Source of the DNA: Caballeronia jiangsuensis
Lineage (GTDB): Bacteria; Pseudomonadota; Gammaproteobacteria; Burkholderiales; Burkholderiaceae
Length of the DNA stretch: 64,000 nt
NCBI GenBank assembly: GCA_000648925.1
Contig: JFHF01000007.1
Span: 62,001-126,000 of the forward strand
Direction of reading: 5' to 3'
Position numbers and translations under genes: made by a program. Below the pieces are notes generated by a model, which had not been told where the DNA came from, made no database searches, and saw only the letters and a program-made list of their open reading frames with translations. Within the stretch, counting starts at the first letter, position 1. Each line of letters begins with the position of its first letter. This document shows, piece after piece, positions 35,541-44,454 of this stretch.

Positions 35541-36197
35541 ATGGAAAAGCCCACGCTCGACAGACTGCTCGACTACGTTGCGCAGCACAATCTGAAGGAC
35601 GGCGACGCGTTGCCGTCGGAACGCAGCCTCGCCGAGGCGCTCGGCCTGAGCCGGCGCGAATTGCGCGGGGCGCTGGCATCGCTGGAAGCGGCGGGACGCG
35701 TGTGGCGCGGCGTCGGGCGCGGCACGTATCTGGGCACGCGTCCGCTGAAGTTTTCGGCGTCGCTGAGCAGTCTGCGCGCGGGTTCGAGCCCGGCGGATAT
35801 CGCGGAAATGCGGCTGGTGCTCGAACCGGCGTTCGTCGAACTGGCGACGAGCAAGGCGAGCCCGGACGATCTCGCGGAACTGGAGAAATGCGCGCGGCGC
35901 AACGCCACGGCGAAAGACGATGACGAGTGGCAGCAGTGGGATCACCGCTTTCACTTGCTGATCGCGCAGGCCACGCGCAATCCGGCGATCATCGCGCTGA
36001 TGGAAGTGGTGAACGGCATGCGCATGAAGCCCACCGCACGCGAAAAAACCGCCGATCAGGACACGCGGCGGCATTTCGCGGAGCAGCATCAGGCTGTCGT
36101 GAAGGCGATGATCAAGCGCGACGGCGCGACGGCCGCCGCGCGCATGCGCGATCATCTACTGAACGTGCAATGGCGGATACCGTCGCAAAAAGGATGA
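35541..36197 (+). CDS. GntR-family (FadR/FCD) transcriptional regulator (218 aa)
   Basis: N-terminal winged helix with LKDGDALPSERSLAEALGLSRRELRGALASLEAAG, and a C-terminal FCD all-helical ligand domain with metal-site pattern DHRFHLLI and the final HL of AAARMRDHL. The start is the ATG at 35541; the upstream in-frame codons overlap the palindromic operator and are unlikely to be translated. It is divergent from the GGT/MFS/GAF/MFS operon, with matching operators in front of both genes. The inducer should be a small carboxylate or amide handled by that operon (inference). Confidence 0.9.
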   Translation: MEKPTLDRLLDYVAQHNLKDGDALPSERSLAEALGLSRRELRGALASLEAAGRVWRGVGRGTYLGTRPLKFSASLSSLRAGSSPADIAEMRLVLEPAFVELATSKASPDDLAELEKCARRNATAKDDDEWQQWDHRFHLLIAQATRNPAIIALMEVVNGMRMKPTAREKTADQDTRRHFAEQHQAVVKAMIKRDGATAAARMRDHLLNVQWRIPSQKG

Positions 36198-36212
36198 GTG
36201 TGCCCGGCAGCC

Positions 36213-37358
36213 TCAGAACGCGTGCCGCACGGCCACGCGCGCGATGAACTGCTCGGCATTCGACGACACGCCCTGCGCGCCCGGAATGTACGCCTGATCC
36301 AGAACCGAACCGGTCGATGCGCCGGCGATCTTCTGATAGGCGCCTTGCAGGTACACGTCGGTGCGTTTGGACAGGAAGTAATCCGCCATCAGACCGGCCG
36401 AATGGATACGCGGCTTCACGGTGCCGGCGGTCGAGTCGTAGGTTTCGATCGAATAGACATACTGCGCGCCGATGAAGAACGACGGCGTGAACTGATACTT
36501 GCCGTTCACTTCGAAGTTCTGATAGCGGAGATTCTTGAGCGTGTTGCCCGCCGACGCGAGCGGCACGCCGATGTAGCCGTTCGTGACCGGATCGCGATAG
36601 CTGGAATTCGTGTACGCGAAGCCGACCGTGGCCTTGTCGAAGGTGTAGTTCACGCCCGCGCCGAAAATCTGCATGCGTTGCGCGATGAAGCTCGCATCGT
36701 TCGTCGCGATCGCGCCATTGGCGTTGAGGCCCGTGCCGTCGGCGCGCAGATAGGCGGCGCCGAGCAGCAGGCCGGCGTTCGCATACGACGCGCCAAAGCT
36801 GTACTGGCGGTTGTTGGCGAAGTTCGTGTCGTTGCTGAAGCTGTACGTGCCGCCGAACCGGAAGCCGCCGAGCGCCGGGCTCGTGTACTTCACCGTGTTG
36901 TTCACGCGAAACGAGTTGTCCGTGTTGTCGTTGTCGAACGGATGCGCGAACAGGTAGCCCGCGAAGTTGCCGTTGGCGGTGGTGGGCGCGAGATAGTCGA
37001 CCACGGAATCGTACTGACGGCCGAGCTTGACCGAACCCAGGCGATCGTTCGCCACGCCGACATAAGCTTGCCGTCCGAACATGCGGCCGCCTTGTCCGGC
37101 CGCACCATTGCTGATGTTGACACCGCTCTCCAACTGGAACACGGCCTGCGTTCCGCCGCCCAGATCTTCGACGCCGCGCAAGCCCCAGCGGCTGCCCGAC
37201 GCATAGCCGCTGGTCAGTTCGTAGGCCCGGTTCGAGCCGACATTGCTGGTGAAATCGAATCCTTCGTCGAGGATGCCGTAGAGCGTGACGCTGCTTTGAG
37301 CATGCGCTGAAGTTGCGATGCACGCGAGTGCGGCCAACGAGATGGCTGTGATTCTCAT
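36213..37358 (-). CDS. OmpC-like outer-membrane porin (381 aa)
   Basis: Signal peptide MRITAISLAALACIATSAHA, mature start QSSVTLYGILDEGFDF, and strand motifs such as SRWGLRGVEDLGGG and GRQAYVGV. The C-terminal AVRHAF ends in Phe. It is convergent with the GntR gene (15-base gap) and divergent from the AldA-like dehydrogenase, so it more likely belongs to the latter's sugar-acid-type block. Its leader carries a terminator-like hairpin (37387-37417). Confidence 0.92.
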   Translation of the reverse strand: MRITAISLAALACIATSAHAQSSVTLYGILDEGFDFTSNVGSNRAYELTSGYASGSRWGLRGVEDLGGGTQAVFQLESGVNISNGAAGQGGRMFGRQAYVGVANDRLGSVKLGRQYDSVVDYLAPTTANGNFAGYLFAHPFDNDNTDNSFRVNNTVKYTSPALGGFRFGGTYSFSNDTNFANNRQYSFGASYANAGLLLGAAYLRADGTGLNANGAIATNDASFIAQRMQIFGAGVNYTFDKATVGFAYTNSSYRDPVTNGYIGVPLASAGNTLKNLRYQNFEVNGKYQFTPSFFIGAQYVYSIETYDSTAGTVKPRIHSAGLMADYFLSKRTDVYLQGAYQKIAGASTGSVLDQAYIPGAQGVSSNAEQFIARVAVRHAF

Positions 37359-37386
37359 GAAAGTCTCAAGTCTTTTAATTTTCGTG

Positions 37387-37417
37387 AAAAGTCCCGGCCA
37401 CCAAGCGTCGCCGGGAC
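37387..37417 (-). terminator. Terminator-like hairpin in the porin leader
   Basis: On the minus strand, arms GTCCCGGC and GCCGGGAC (37410-37417 and 37391-37398) enclose an 11-base loop and are followed at once by TTTT (37390-37387). The start codon of the porin lies 28 bases further on. It could be an attenuator of the porin, or the terminator of a short transcript made in the 222-base divergent region. Confidence 0.45.
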
Positions 37418-37580
37418 CGCGAGCGACCGATTGTGCGGCACGCGAGCGAGGGCTGCCAAAGGATTAAGTTGAAGGCCAAACGTGAGTTTTTCGAATGTTT
37501 CGCCCGCGAATTCTTCGCTTGTCGCTGCACTGCGAAGCGCGAAAGAATGGGCCGCAAATACTCACGGGACACCGCCGCCA

Positions 37581-39005
37581 ATGAAGCCAGAACGCAATTT
37601 TGTGAACGGGCGTTTCATCGCCCCTTTAAGCGATGACGTCGTCGCGATCCTGAATCCCGCGACCGAAGCGATCGCGGGTCACGTCCACAATGCGTCGCGC
37701 GATCAGGCGCTGCTGGCCGTCGAACAGGCCGCCGCCGCGCAACGCCTGTGGCGCGCGCTGCCCGCCGTCGAACGCGGCGCGCACATGCAGCGTCTCGCGG
37801 ATGAGATCACCGGCGTGTCCGCCGAAATCGGCGCCGCGCTCGCGATGGAATCCGGCAAGAGCGTCGCCGATGCGAGTAACGAAGCCGTCTACGCCGCGCA
37901 GATCACGCGCTATCACGCGGAATGGGCGCGCCGCATCGAAGGCGAAGTCATTCCGAGCGACACGCCCGACGAAAACCTCGTGCTGCATCGCGAGCCGATC
38001 GGCGTGGTCGCGTGCCTGATCCCGTTCAACTTTCCGATCTACACGCTGATGCGCAAGATCGCGCCTGCGCTGATCGCGGGCAACACCGTGGTCGTGCGGC
38101 CGAGCAACAACACGCCGCTGTCGGCCTTCGCACTCGCACGCGCGGTCGAGCGCGCGCAGTTGCCCGCGGGCGTCGTCAATATCCTGGCGATGGATCACGC
38201 CACCGCCGAAGCCGTCTGCACGCATCCGAAGGTCGGCATGATCACGCTGACGGGCAGCGTCAACGCGGGCCGCAAGGTGCTGGACTACTGCAAGGCGAAT
38301 ATCGCGAAACCGTCGCTCGAACTCGGCGGCAAGACGCCCGCCATCGTCGAGCCGGACGCCGATTTGCAGAAGGCGGCGCGCGAACTGGTCGCGTCCAAGC
38401 TCACGCATTGCGGGCAGCTCTGCACGGCGATCGAGCGCGTCTACGTGCACGAAAGCATTCACGACGCGTTCGTCGGCACGCTGCGCGACGAGATGCGGGC
38501 GAAGCGCATCGGCGATCGCAGCGACGATGCGGGCTTCATGGGACCGCTCGTGAATGCGGCATCGCGCGACGGCATCCACGCGATGGTGCGCCGTGCGATC
38601 GAAGCGGGCGCCCGGCTCGAAACCGGCGGCGAAGTGCCGGATCGCAAGGGCTTTTTCTATCCGCCGACGCTGCTGTCGAACTGTCGTCAGGACATGGAGA
38701 TCGTGCAGGAAGAGACCTTCGGTCCGGTGCTCGCGGTGCTGAAATACACGACGCTCGACGAAGCCATCGGGATGGCGAACGATCATCAGTTCGGCCTTTC
38801 CTCGGTGCTGTACACCGAGAACTACCGTAACGCGATGAAGGTCGCCAATTCGATCGAAGCGGGCGAGCTCTATATCAATCGCACGCCTGCCGATCCGTAT
38901 CAGGGTTTTCACGCCGGCTGGAAGCGCTCCGGCATCGGCGGCGACGACGGCAAGCACGGCATGCTGGAGTTCACGCAGACGCGTCTCGTCGTCATGAAGT
39001 ACTGA
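37581..39005 (+). CDS. AldA-like NAD-dependent aldehyde dehydrogenase (474 aa)
   Basis: Oxidises an aldehyde to the acid. Catalytic Cys is in THCGQLCTAIERV and general-base Glu in SLELGGKTPAIV. The C-terminal block YQGFHAGWKRSGIGGDDGKHG closely matches lactaldehyde/glycolaldehyde dehydrogenase AldA. The ATG at 37581 is chosen because the family N-terminus (MKPERNFVNGRFI) begins there; no strong ribosome site is seen. Cys288-type spacing and the substrate-channel NFP (IPFNFPIY) are normal. It is followed by a terminator, so it is probably a separate transcript from the MFS/dehydratase/GMC genes. Confidence 0.88.
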   Translation: MKPERNFVNGRFIAPLSDDVVAILNPATEAIAGHVHNASRDQALLAVEQAAAAQRLWRALPAVERGAHMQRLADEITGVSAEIGAALAMESGKSVADASNEAVYAAQITRYHAEWARRIEGEVIPSDTPDENLVLHREPIGVVACLIPFNFPIYTLMRKIAPALIAGNTVVVRPSNNTPLSAFALARAVERAQLPAGVVNILAMDHATAEAVCTHPKVGMITLTGSVNAGRKVLDYCKANIAKPSLELGGKTPAIVEPDADLQKAARELVASKLTHCGQLCTAIERVYVHESIHDAFVGTLRDEMRAKRIGDRSDDAGFMGPLVNAASRDGIHAMVRRAIEAGARLETGGEVPDRKGFFYPPTLLSNCRQDMEIVQEETFGPVLAVLKYTTLDEAIGMANDHQFGLSSVLYTENYRNAMKVANSIEAGELYINRTPADPYQGFHAGWKRSGIGGDDGKHGMLEFTQTRLVVMKY

Positions 39006-39011
39006 GTTTCG

Positions 39012-39042
39012 CGGCCGGTTATCAAAACGCAACCGGCCGTTT
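39012..39042 (+). terminator. Intrinsic terminator after the AldA-like gene
   Basis: Nine-base perfect arms CGGCCGGTT (39012-39020) and AACCGGCCG (39031-39039) with a 10-base A-rich loop, followed by TTT. It starts 7 bases after the dehydrogenase stop. The T-run is short, so termination may be partial. Confidence 0.6.
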
Positions 39043-39133
39043 CGCAGCAATCCATCCATCAATAAAAACATATCGAAGGCCAGCCGCGCGGCGTCCACAT
39101 GCCGTGCGCCGCTGTCCTTCCAGGAGCACACCC

Positions 39134-40435
39134 GTGTCATCGAATCCCGCTCAATCCAGCCGGAGCGTCGCCGCGTCGCGCGAAGGCTCGCGCGCCGACC
39201 GCTATATCCAGCTTACTTTGCTCGTTCTGGCCGCCGGCGCTATTTATCCGATTCTGTATCTGCGGCAGGTTTATCAGCCGACGATGCTCGAAGTCTTTCA
39301 CATCACCGAATCGCAACTCGGTTATCTGTATTCCGCGCTCGGCACGATCTTTCTCGTCTGCTATCTGCCAAGCGGCTGGCTCGCGGACCGCATCGCGCCG
39401 CGCGTGCTCATCAGCTTCTCGCTGATCGCGACGGGCGCGCTCGGCCTGTGGTACTCCACCGCGCCGGCGTTCGGCTCGCTGATCGTGATCTTCGGCTGCT
39501 GGGGCCTGACGACGGGCCTCACGTTCTGGGCCGCGATCATCAAGCGCGTGCAGATGATCGCCGGCACCGACGAACAAGGCCGCTTCTTCGGCTTTCTCGA
39601 TGGCGGGCGCGGTCTGATCGAAGCGCTGCTCGCGACCATCGCGATATCGCTGTTCGCGTGGGCCACGCAGACGCACGGCGAATCGACGGCGGCGGGCTTC
39701 CGGCTCGTCGTCTACATGTACGCGTTTCTGTGCATCGGGCTCGGCGTCGTGCTCGGTCTGGTGCGCGATCCGGTCGCTGTCGAGGCGAAGGAAACGAAGC
39801 GCCGCGACAGCAACGTCATGCGCGATCTCGCCGTGCTGCTGAAGAACCCGCAACTGTGGCTGCTCGCCGCGATCGTGTTCTGCGGCTATCAGGTGTTCTG
39901 GGCGACCTACAGCTTCTCCGCGTATCTGCATGAACAGGAAATCGGCTTGTCGGTGGTGGCGGCCGGCTTCATCACGACGCTCAAGCTGTGGATGCGCCCG
40001 ATCGGCGGCATCGGCGGCGGCTTTCTCGGCGACCGCTTCTCGAAGACCTCGGTGCTCGTGTTCGCGCTGTTCGCGGCGGCCGCCGCGCTGCTCGTGCTGA
40101 TGGCCGCGCCGTCCATCGGCAGCCATGCGGTCATCGCCGTGGTCGTGCTGTTCATCGGCGTGATGACCTACGCGATTCGCGGCCTCTACTGGTCGCTGCT
40201 CGATCAGTGCAAGGTGCCGCCCGAAACCATGGGCCTCGCCATCGGCCTCGTCTCCGTGATCGGCTATTCGCCGGATGCGGTGCTGCCGCTCATCAACGGC
40301 TATCTCACGCAGAACTATCCGGGCGTGCATGGCTATCAACTCTACTTCGGCTATATCGCCTGCATGTCCGTGCTGGGTGGTGTCGCCGGTCTCGTCTTCA
40401 AGCATCGTCTCGACAAGCAGGAAGCTCAAGCATGA
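39134..40435 (+). CDS. MFS transporter (433 aa)
   Basis: Twelve-helix permease. The likely start is GTG at 39134 (MSSNPAQSSRSVAASREG) with CAGGAG upstream. Features are IYPILYLRQVYQPTMLEVF in helix 1, motif A-like SGWLADRIAPRVLIS, and a basic central loop EAKETKRRDSN. It ends with an ATGA overlap to the enolase-superfamily gene, tying it to that dehydratase. Likely substrate: the sugar acid dehydrated by the next enzyme. Confidence 0.87.
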   Translation: MSSNPAQSSRSVAASREGSRADRYIQLTLLVLAAGAIYPILYLRQVYQPTMLEVFHITESQLGYLYSALGTIFLVCYLPSGWLADRIAPRVLISFSLIATGALGLWYSTAPAFGSLIVIFGCWGLTTGLTFWAAIIKRVQMIAGTDEQGRFFGFLDGGRGLIEALLATIAISLFAWATQTHGESTAAGFRLVVYMYAFLCIGLGVVLGLVRDPVAVEAKETKRRDSNVMRDLAVLLKNPQLWLLAAIVFCGYQVFWATYSFSAYLHEQEIGLSVVAAGFITTLKLWMRPIGGIGGGFLGDRFSKTSVLVFALFAAAAALLVLMAAPSIGSHAVIAVVVLFIGVMTYAIRGLYWSLLDQCKVPPETMGLAIGLVSVIGYSPDAVLPLINGYLTQNYPGVHGYQLYFGYIACMSVLGGVAGLVFKHRLDKQEAQA

Positions 40436-41649
40436 AAATCGCCGCGCTGGAAACTCATATCGTCGCCGTGCCACCGCCGCATGTGGGCGGCATGTACTGG
40501 ATCTTCGTCAAGCTGCGTACCGATTGCGGCATCGAGGGCGTGGGCGAGATCTATTCCGCGACGTTCCATCCGAAAGCGATGACGCCGATCATCGAGGACG
40601 TGTTCGAACGCTATCTGCTCGGACACGATCCGCATCATGTCGAGCGCTTCTATCGCGAGTGCTATTCGAGCGGCTTCACGCAACGCCCCGATCTCACGAT
40701 GATGGGCGTCGTCAGCGGCCTGGAAATGGCGTGCTGGGACATCATCGGCAAGGCGGCGAACAAGCCAGTGTACGAACTGCTCGGCGGCCGCGTGCACGAG
40801 CGTCTGCGTTCGTACACGTATCTCTATCCGAAGAACGCGCGCGGCGAATACGACTACGACGATCCCGATCTCGCCGCCGAATGCGCCGCGCATAACGTCG
40901 AGTTGGGCTTCACGGCCGTCAAGTTCGATCCTGCCGGCCCGTACACCGCGTATTCCGGACATCAGGTGTCGCTCGACGTGATGGACCGTTGCGAACTGTT
41001 CTGCCGCAAGGTGCGCGAGGCGGTCGGCAGCAAGGCCGATCTGCTGTTCGGCACGCACGGCCAGATGGTGCCGTCGTCGGCGATCCGTCTCGCGCAGCGT
41101 CTGGAGAAATTCGATCCGCTGTGGTTCGAAGAGCCGGTGCCGCCGGGACAGGAAGACGCGATGGCGCAGGTCGCCGCGAAGACCAGCATCCCCATCGCGG
41201 CGGGCGAGCGTCTCACGACCAAGTACGAGTTCTTCAAGCTGCTCGAAGCGCGCGCGGCATCGATTCTGCAGTTCAACGTCGGACGCGTGGGCGGTCTGCT
41301 CGAAGCGAAGAAGATCGCGAGTCTCGCCGAAGTCCATTACGCGCAGATTGCGCCACACCTCTACAACGGACCGGTCGGCGCGGCGGCGAGCATCCAGATC
41401 GCGGCGTGTTCGCCGAATTTCCTGATCCAGGAAAGCATCGGCACATGGGACGGCTTCCACGCCGACGTGCTCAAGTCGGGCATTCGCTGGGAAGACGGCT
41501 ACATCATTCCGTCGAACGAGCCGGGTCTCGGCGTGGAACTGAACATGGACGTCGTGCGCGCGCATACGCCGTACACCGGCGAGCGGCTGCATCTGCAGAT
41601 GGCTGCGAGGCCGTTCGACGTGAAGGACCTCGCGCCCGCAAGGGGCTGA
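40432..41649 (+). CDS. Enolase-superfamily (mandelate racemase/sugar-acid dehydratase-like) enzyme (405 aa)
   Basis: Enolase-fold enzyme that abstracts the alpha proton of a carboxylate. The capping domain is followed by a barrel with metal-ligand Glu residues in WFEEPVPP and IAAGERL, a candidate catalytic His in GTHGQM and another in IAPHLYNGPVG, and ESIGTWDGF near the end. In galactonate dehydratase the first motif is Asp-x-His, with Asp as the metal ligand; here the Asp position is Gly (GTH). The overall pattern is of the D-galactonate/gluconate dehydratase side of the family. The start at 40432 overlaps the MFS stop. A GMC oxidoreductase follows 27 bases later, suggesting oxidation of a sugar or polyol and dehydration of the acid. 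Confidence 0.85.
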   Translation: MKIAALETHIVAVPPPHVGGMYWIFVKLRTDCGIEGVGEIYSATFHPKAMTPIIEDVFERYLLGHDPHHVERFYRECYSSGFTQRPDLTMMGVVSGLEMACWDIIGKAANKPVYELLGGRVHERLRSYTYLYPKNARGEYDYDDPDLAAECAAHNVELGFTAVKFDPAGPYTAYSGHQVSLDVMDRCELFCRKVREAVGSKADLLFGTHGQMVPSSAIRLAQRLEKFDPLWFEEPVPPGQEDAMAQVAAKTSIPIAAGERLTTKYEFFKLLEARAASILQFNVGRVGGLLEAKKIASLAEVHYAQIAPHLYNGPVGAAASIQIAACSPNFLIQESIGTWDGFHADVLKSGIRWEDGYIIPSNEPGLGVELNMDVVRAHTPYTGERLHLQMAARPFDVKDLAPARG

Positions 41650-41676
41650 ACCGAAGGCACTGAAGGCGACAGAATC

Positions 41677-43332
41677 ATGGAATTCGATTACATCATCGTG
41701 GGCGCCGGATCGGCGGGCTGCATTCTCGCGGACCGGCTCTCGGCGTCGGGACAGCATTCGGTTTTGCTGCTGGAAGCGGGCGGCGCGGACAGTTCATTCT
41801 GGTTCAGGGTTCCGGTCGGGTTCACCAAGACCTACTACAACCCGGAATACAACTGGATGTACTACAGCGAGCCGGAAGCGCAGCTCAACGGCCGTCAGCT
41901 TTATTGTCCGCGCGGCAAGGTGCAGGGCGGCTCCGGCTCGATCAACGCGATGATCTACGTGCGCGGCCAGCCCCACGACTTCGACGACTGGGCGCGCGCG
42001 GGCAATCCGGGCTGGAGCTTTCGCGACGTGCTGCCGTACTTCCGGCGCGTCGAATCGCACTGGGCGGGCAACACCGAATATCACGGCGCGGACGGCAAGA
42101 TCGCCATTACGTCGATGAAGGACGGCGCGCATGCGATCTGCGGCACGTTCCTGGAAGGCGCGCGTCAGGCGGGCTATCCGATTACCGGCGACATCAACGG
42201 CCCGGACTACGAAGGCGCCGCCATCTACGACATCAACGCGCGCAACGGCGAGCGCTCGTCGAGCAGCTTCGAGTATCTGCATCCCGCGTTGTCGCGCAAG
42301 AACCTGCGCGTCGAGCGCAATGTCACCGTGCGCCGCGTGATGTTCGACGGCAAGCGCGCGACGGGCATCGAGGCATCGCGCAAGGGCGAGCCGCTGACGT
42401 TCCGTGCGAAGCGCGAAGTCATTCTCGCGGCGGGCGCGGTCGATACGCCGAAGCTGTTGCAACTGTCCGGCGTCGGCGAACCGGCGCTGCTCGCGAAGCA
42501 TGGCATTGCCGTGCAGCACGCGTTGCCTGCGGTGGGCCGGAATCTTCAGGATCATTTGTGCGTGAGCTTCTACTATCGCGCGACGGTCAAGACGCTGAAC
42601 GACGAACTCCGCTCGCTGGCGGGCAAGGCGAAGGCGGCGCTGCGCTATCTGATCTCGCGCAAGGGGCCGCTGTCGATGAGCGTGAATCAGTCGGGCGGCT
42701 TCTTCAAGGGCGACGCGCAGGAAGCGGAACCGAACCTTCAGCTTTACTTCAATCCGCTGTCGTACCGCATTCCGAAGAGCAGCAAGGCGCAGCTCGAACC
42801 GGAACCGTATTCGGGCTTCCTGCTGTGCTTCAATCCGTGCCGTCCGACGAGCCGGGGAAGCATCGAAATCACGTCGAACCGTGTCGAAGATGCCGCGGCG
42901 ATCCGCATCAACGCGCTGACGACCGAAAAGGATTTGCATGAAGCCGTGCAGGGCAGCAAGCTGATCCGCAAGATCATGAATTCGAAGGCGCTGCGCGGCA
43001 TCACGGCCGAGGAGATTTCGCCGGGACCGGACGTGCAAAGCGACGAAGCGCTGCTCCATTATTTTCGCGATCAGTCCGGCTCGATCTACCATCTGTGCGG
43101 ATCGTGCGCGATGGGCGCGGATGCGGCCACATCCGTCGTCGATGCGCGGCTGCGCGTGCATGGCATCGACGGGCTGCGTATCGTCGATGCATCGGTGTTC
43201 CCGAACATCACGTCGGGCAACCTCAACGCCCCGACGATGATGGTCGCCGAAAAGGGCGCCGACATGATCCTCGAAGACGCGCACGCCGACCCGGCTCAGG
43301 CGTCCACGCCGGCGGAACTCGTGCCGGTCTGA
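41677..43332 (+). CDS. GMC-family FAD-dependent oxidoreductase, choline dehydrogenase-like (551 aa)
   Basis: Alcohol or sugar oxidoreductase. The ADP-binding GAGSAGCILADRLS sits at the N-terminus, with the GMC signature PRGKVQGGSGSINAMIYVRGQPHDFDDWA (about 78-106) and the second signature GAVDTPKLLQLSGVG (about 256). The active-site region is YHLCGSCAMG (His) followed by SGNLNAPTMM (Asn). There is no signal peptide, so it is cytoplasmic or membrane-associated and donates electrons to quinone. It closes the MFS/dehydratase/GMC operon. Confidence 0.9.
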   Translation: MEFDYIIVGAGSAGCILADRLSASGQHSVLLLEAGGADSSFWFRVPVGFTKTYYNPEYNWMYYSEPEAQLNGRQLYCPRGKVQGGSGSINAMIYVRGQPHDFDDWARAGNPGWSFRDVLPYFRRVESHWAGNTEYHGADGKIAITSMKDGAHAICGTFLEGARQAGYPITGDINGPDYEGAAIYDINARNGERSSSSFEYLHPALSRKNLRVERNVTVRRVMFDGKRATGIEASRKGEPLTFRAKREVILAAGAVDTPKLLQLSGVGEPALLAKHGIAVQHALPAVGRNLQDHLCVSFYYRATVKTLNDELRSLAGKAKAALRYLISRKGPLSMSVNQSGGFFKGDAQEAEPNLQLYFNPLSYRIPKSSKAQLEPEPYSGFLLCFNPCRPTSRGSIEITSNRVEDAAAIRINALTTEKDLHEAVQGSKLIRKIMNSKALRGITAEEISPGPDVQSDEALLHYFRDQSGSIYHLCGSCAMGADAATSVVDARLRVHGIDGLRIVDASVFPNITSGNLNAPTMMVAEKGADMILEDAHADPAQASTPAELVPV

Positions 43333-43479
43333 ACTTCACGGCGCGAGCAGGCGCGCCGAAGCTGCATAATTTGCCTCGATTCGTAAAATGCCGCTAAAGA
43401 GCGGCATGCTCCGGTGCACTTGCGTATCGAATGCGCGTCGCGCGCCGGAGCCGCCTCCGGCGGCGAAAAGGAGATGGTC

Positions 43480-44406
43480 TTGAAGCGAAAGATGCCCGCC
43501 CTCAATGCGCTGAGGGCTTTCGAGGTGGCCGGACACACCGGCAACTTCACACGCGCCGCCGAAGTGCTGCACGTCACGCAAAGCGCGGTGAGCCGGCAGG
43601 TCCGCCAGCTCGAAACGCAACTCGGCGAGACGCTGCTGGTGCGCCGCCATCATCATCTCGAACTCTCCGCGACGGGGCGCCTGTTGTTGCAGGCGCTCAA
43701 GTTGTCGTTCGACCGCATCGAACTGACGGTACGCAGCATTCAGGAGAAGACGCACCTGAAGCGCCTGCGCGTCAACGTTCCGCCCACTTTTTGCAGCCGC
43801 TGGCTGATGCCGCGGCTGCAATCGCTGCGCGCGGCGGCGCCCGAGCTCGAATTCACCGTGACATCCAGCGTGAAAGACGATCTCGTCGAATCGGGCTCGC
43901 TCGACTGCGCGGTGCGTTTCGGCGACGGCGAGTGGGACGGCCTCGACAATCAGTTGCTGATGAACGAGCGGCATCTCGCCGTGTGCGCGCCGTCGCTGCT
44001 CGGCGGACGCACGGGCGCGGCGGAGAATTTCGGCGCGTTCACGCTGCTGCACGTTCTGGCGAGCAGCGATCAGCGTTATCTGACGTGGCAGCACTGGCTG
44101 AAGGCCGCGCATATCGACGATGTCGATCTCGGCGGCGGCCACGAATTCGATCTGCTCGATCACGCGATCCGCGCGGCGGTGGACGGGCTCGGCGTCACGA
44201 TGGCCGACCGTCACATGATTTCGTCCGAGTTGCGGCAGGGCACGCTGGTGCCGCTGAGCGACGTCGAAGTGGACGGGCATCAGTCGTACTGGCTCGTGAC
44301 GCGCACCGGCCAGGACGACGCGCCGCCGGTCGCCGCGTTCCGCGACTGGCTGCGTCGGGAGATCGAAGAGCAGGAGCGCGGCTGGCCGTTGCGCGCGAGA
44401 GAATAG
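43480..44406 (+). CDS. GcvA-like LysR-family regulator (308 aa)
   Basis: LysR regulator with wHTH LNALRAFEVAGHTGNFTRAAEVLHVTQSAVSRQVRQLE and a GcvA-type effector domain (RLRVNVPPTFCSRWLMPRL). The start is probably TTG at 43480, because AAAAGGAG lies 7 bases upstream; ATG 43474 touches the box and ATG 43492 would trim the wHTH. It is transcribed with the preceding catabolic genes after a 147-base gap and precedes a paralogue at 44455. Confidence 0.88.
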   Translation: MKRKMPALNALRAFEVAGHTGNFTRAAEVLHVTQSAVSRQVRQLETQLGETLLVRRHHHLELSATGRLLLQALKLSFDRIELTVRSIQEKTHLKRLRVNVPPTFCSRWLMPRLQSLRAAAPELEFTVTSSVKDDLVESGSLDCAVRFGDGEWDGLDNQLLMNERHLAVCAPSLLGGRTGAAENFGAFTLLHVLASSDQRYLTWQHWLKAAHIDDVDLGGGHEFDLLDHAIRAAVDGLGVTMADRHMISSELRQGTLVPLSDVEVDGHQSYWLVTRTGQDDAPPVAAFRDWLRREIEEQERGWPLRARE

Positions 44407-44454
44407 GACAGGCGGCCGGAGCGCCGCCGCCAATAAAAGAACCAGGAGACAACC

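Noticed and set aside
37581..43332. One continuous operon from the aldehyde dehydrogenase to the GMC gene
   Set aside because: A 9-base-arm terminator at 39012-39042 and a 128-base gap argue for separate transcripts.
44407..44454. Terminator between the two LysR genes
   Set aside because: The GGCGGC/GCCGCC pairing is only six bases, has no T-run, and lies in generally GC-rich repeats.
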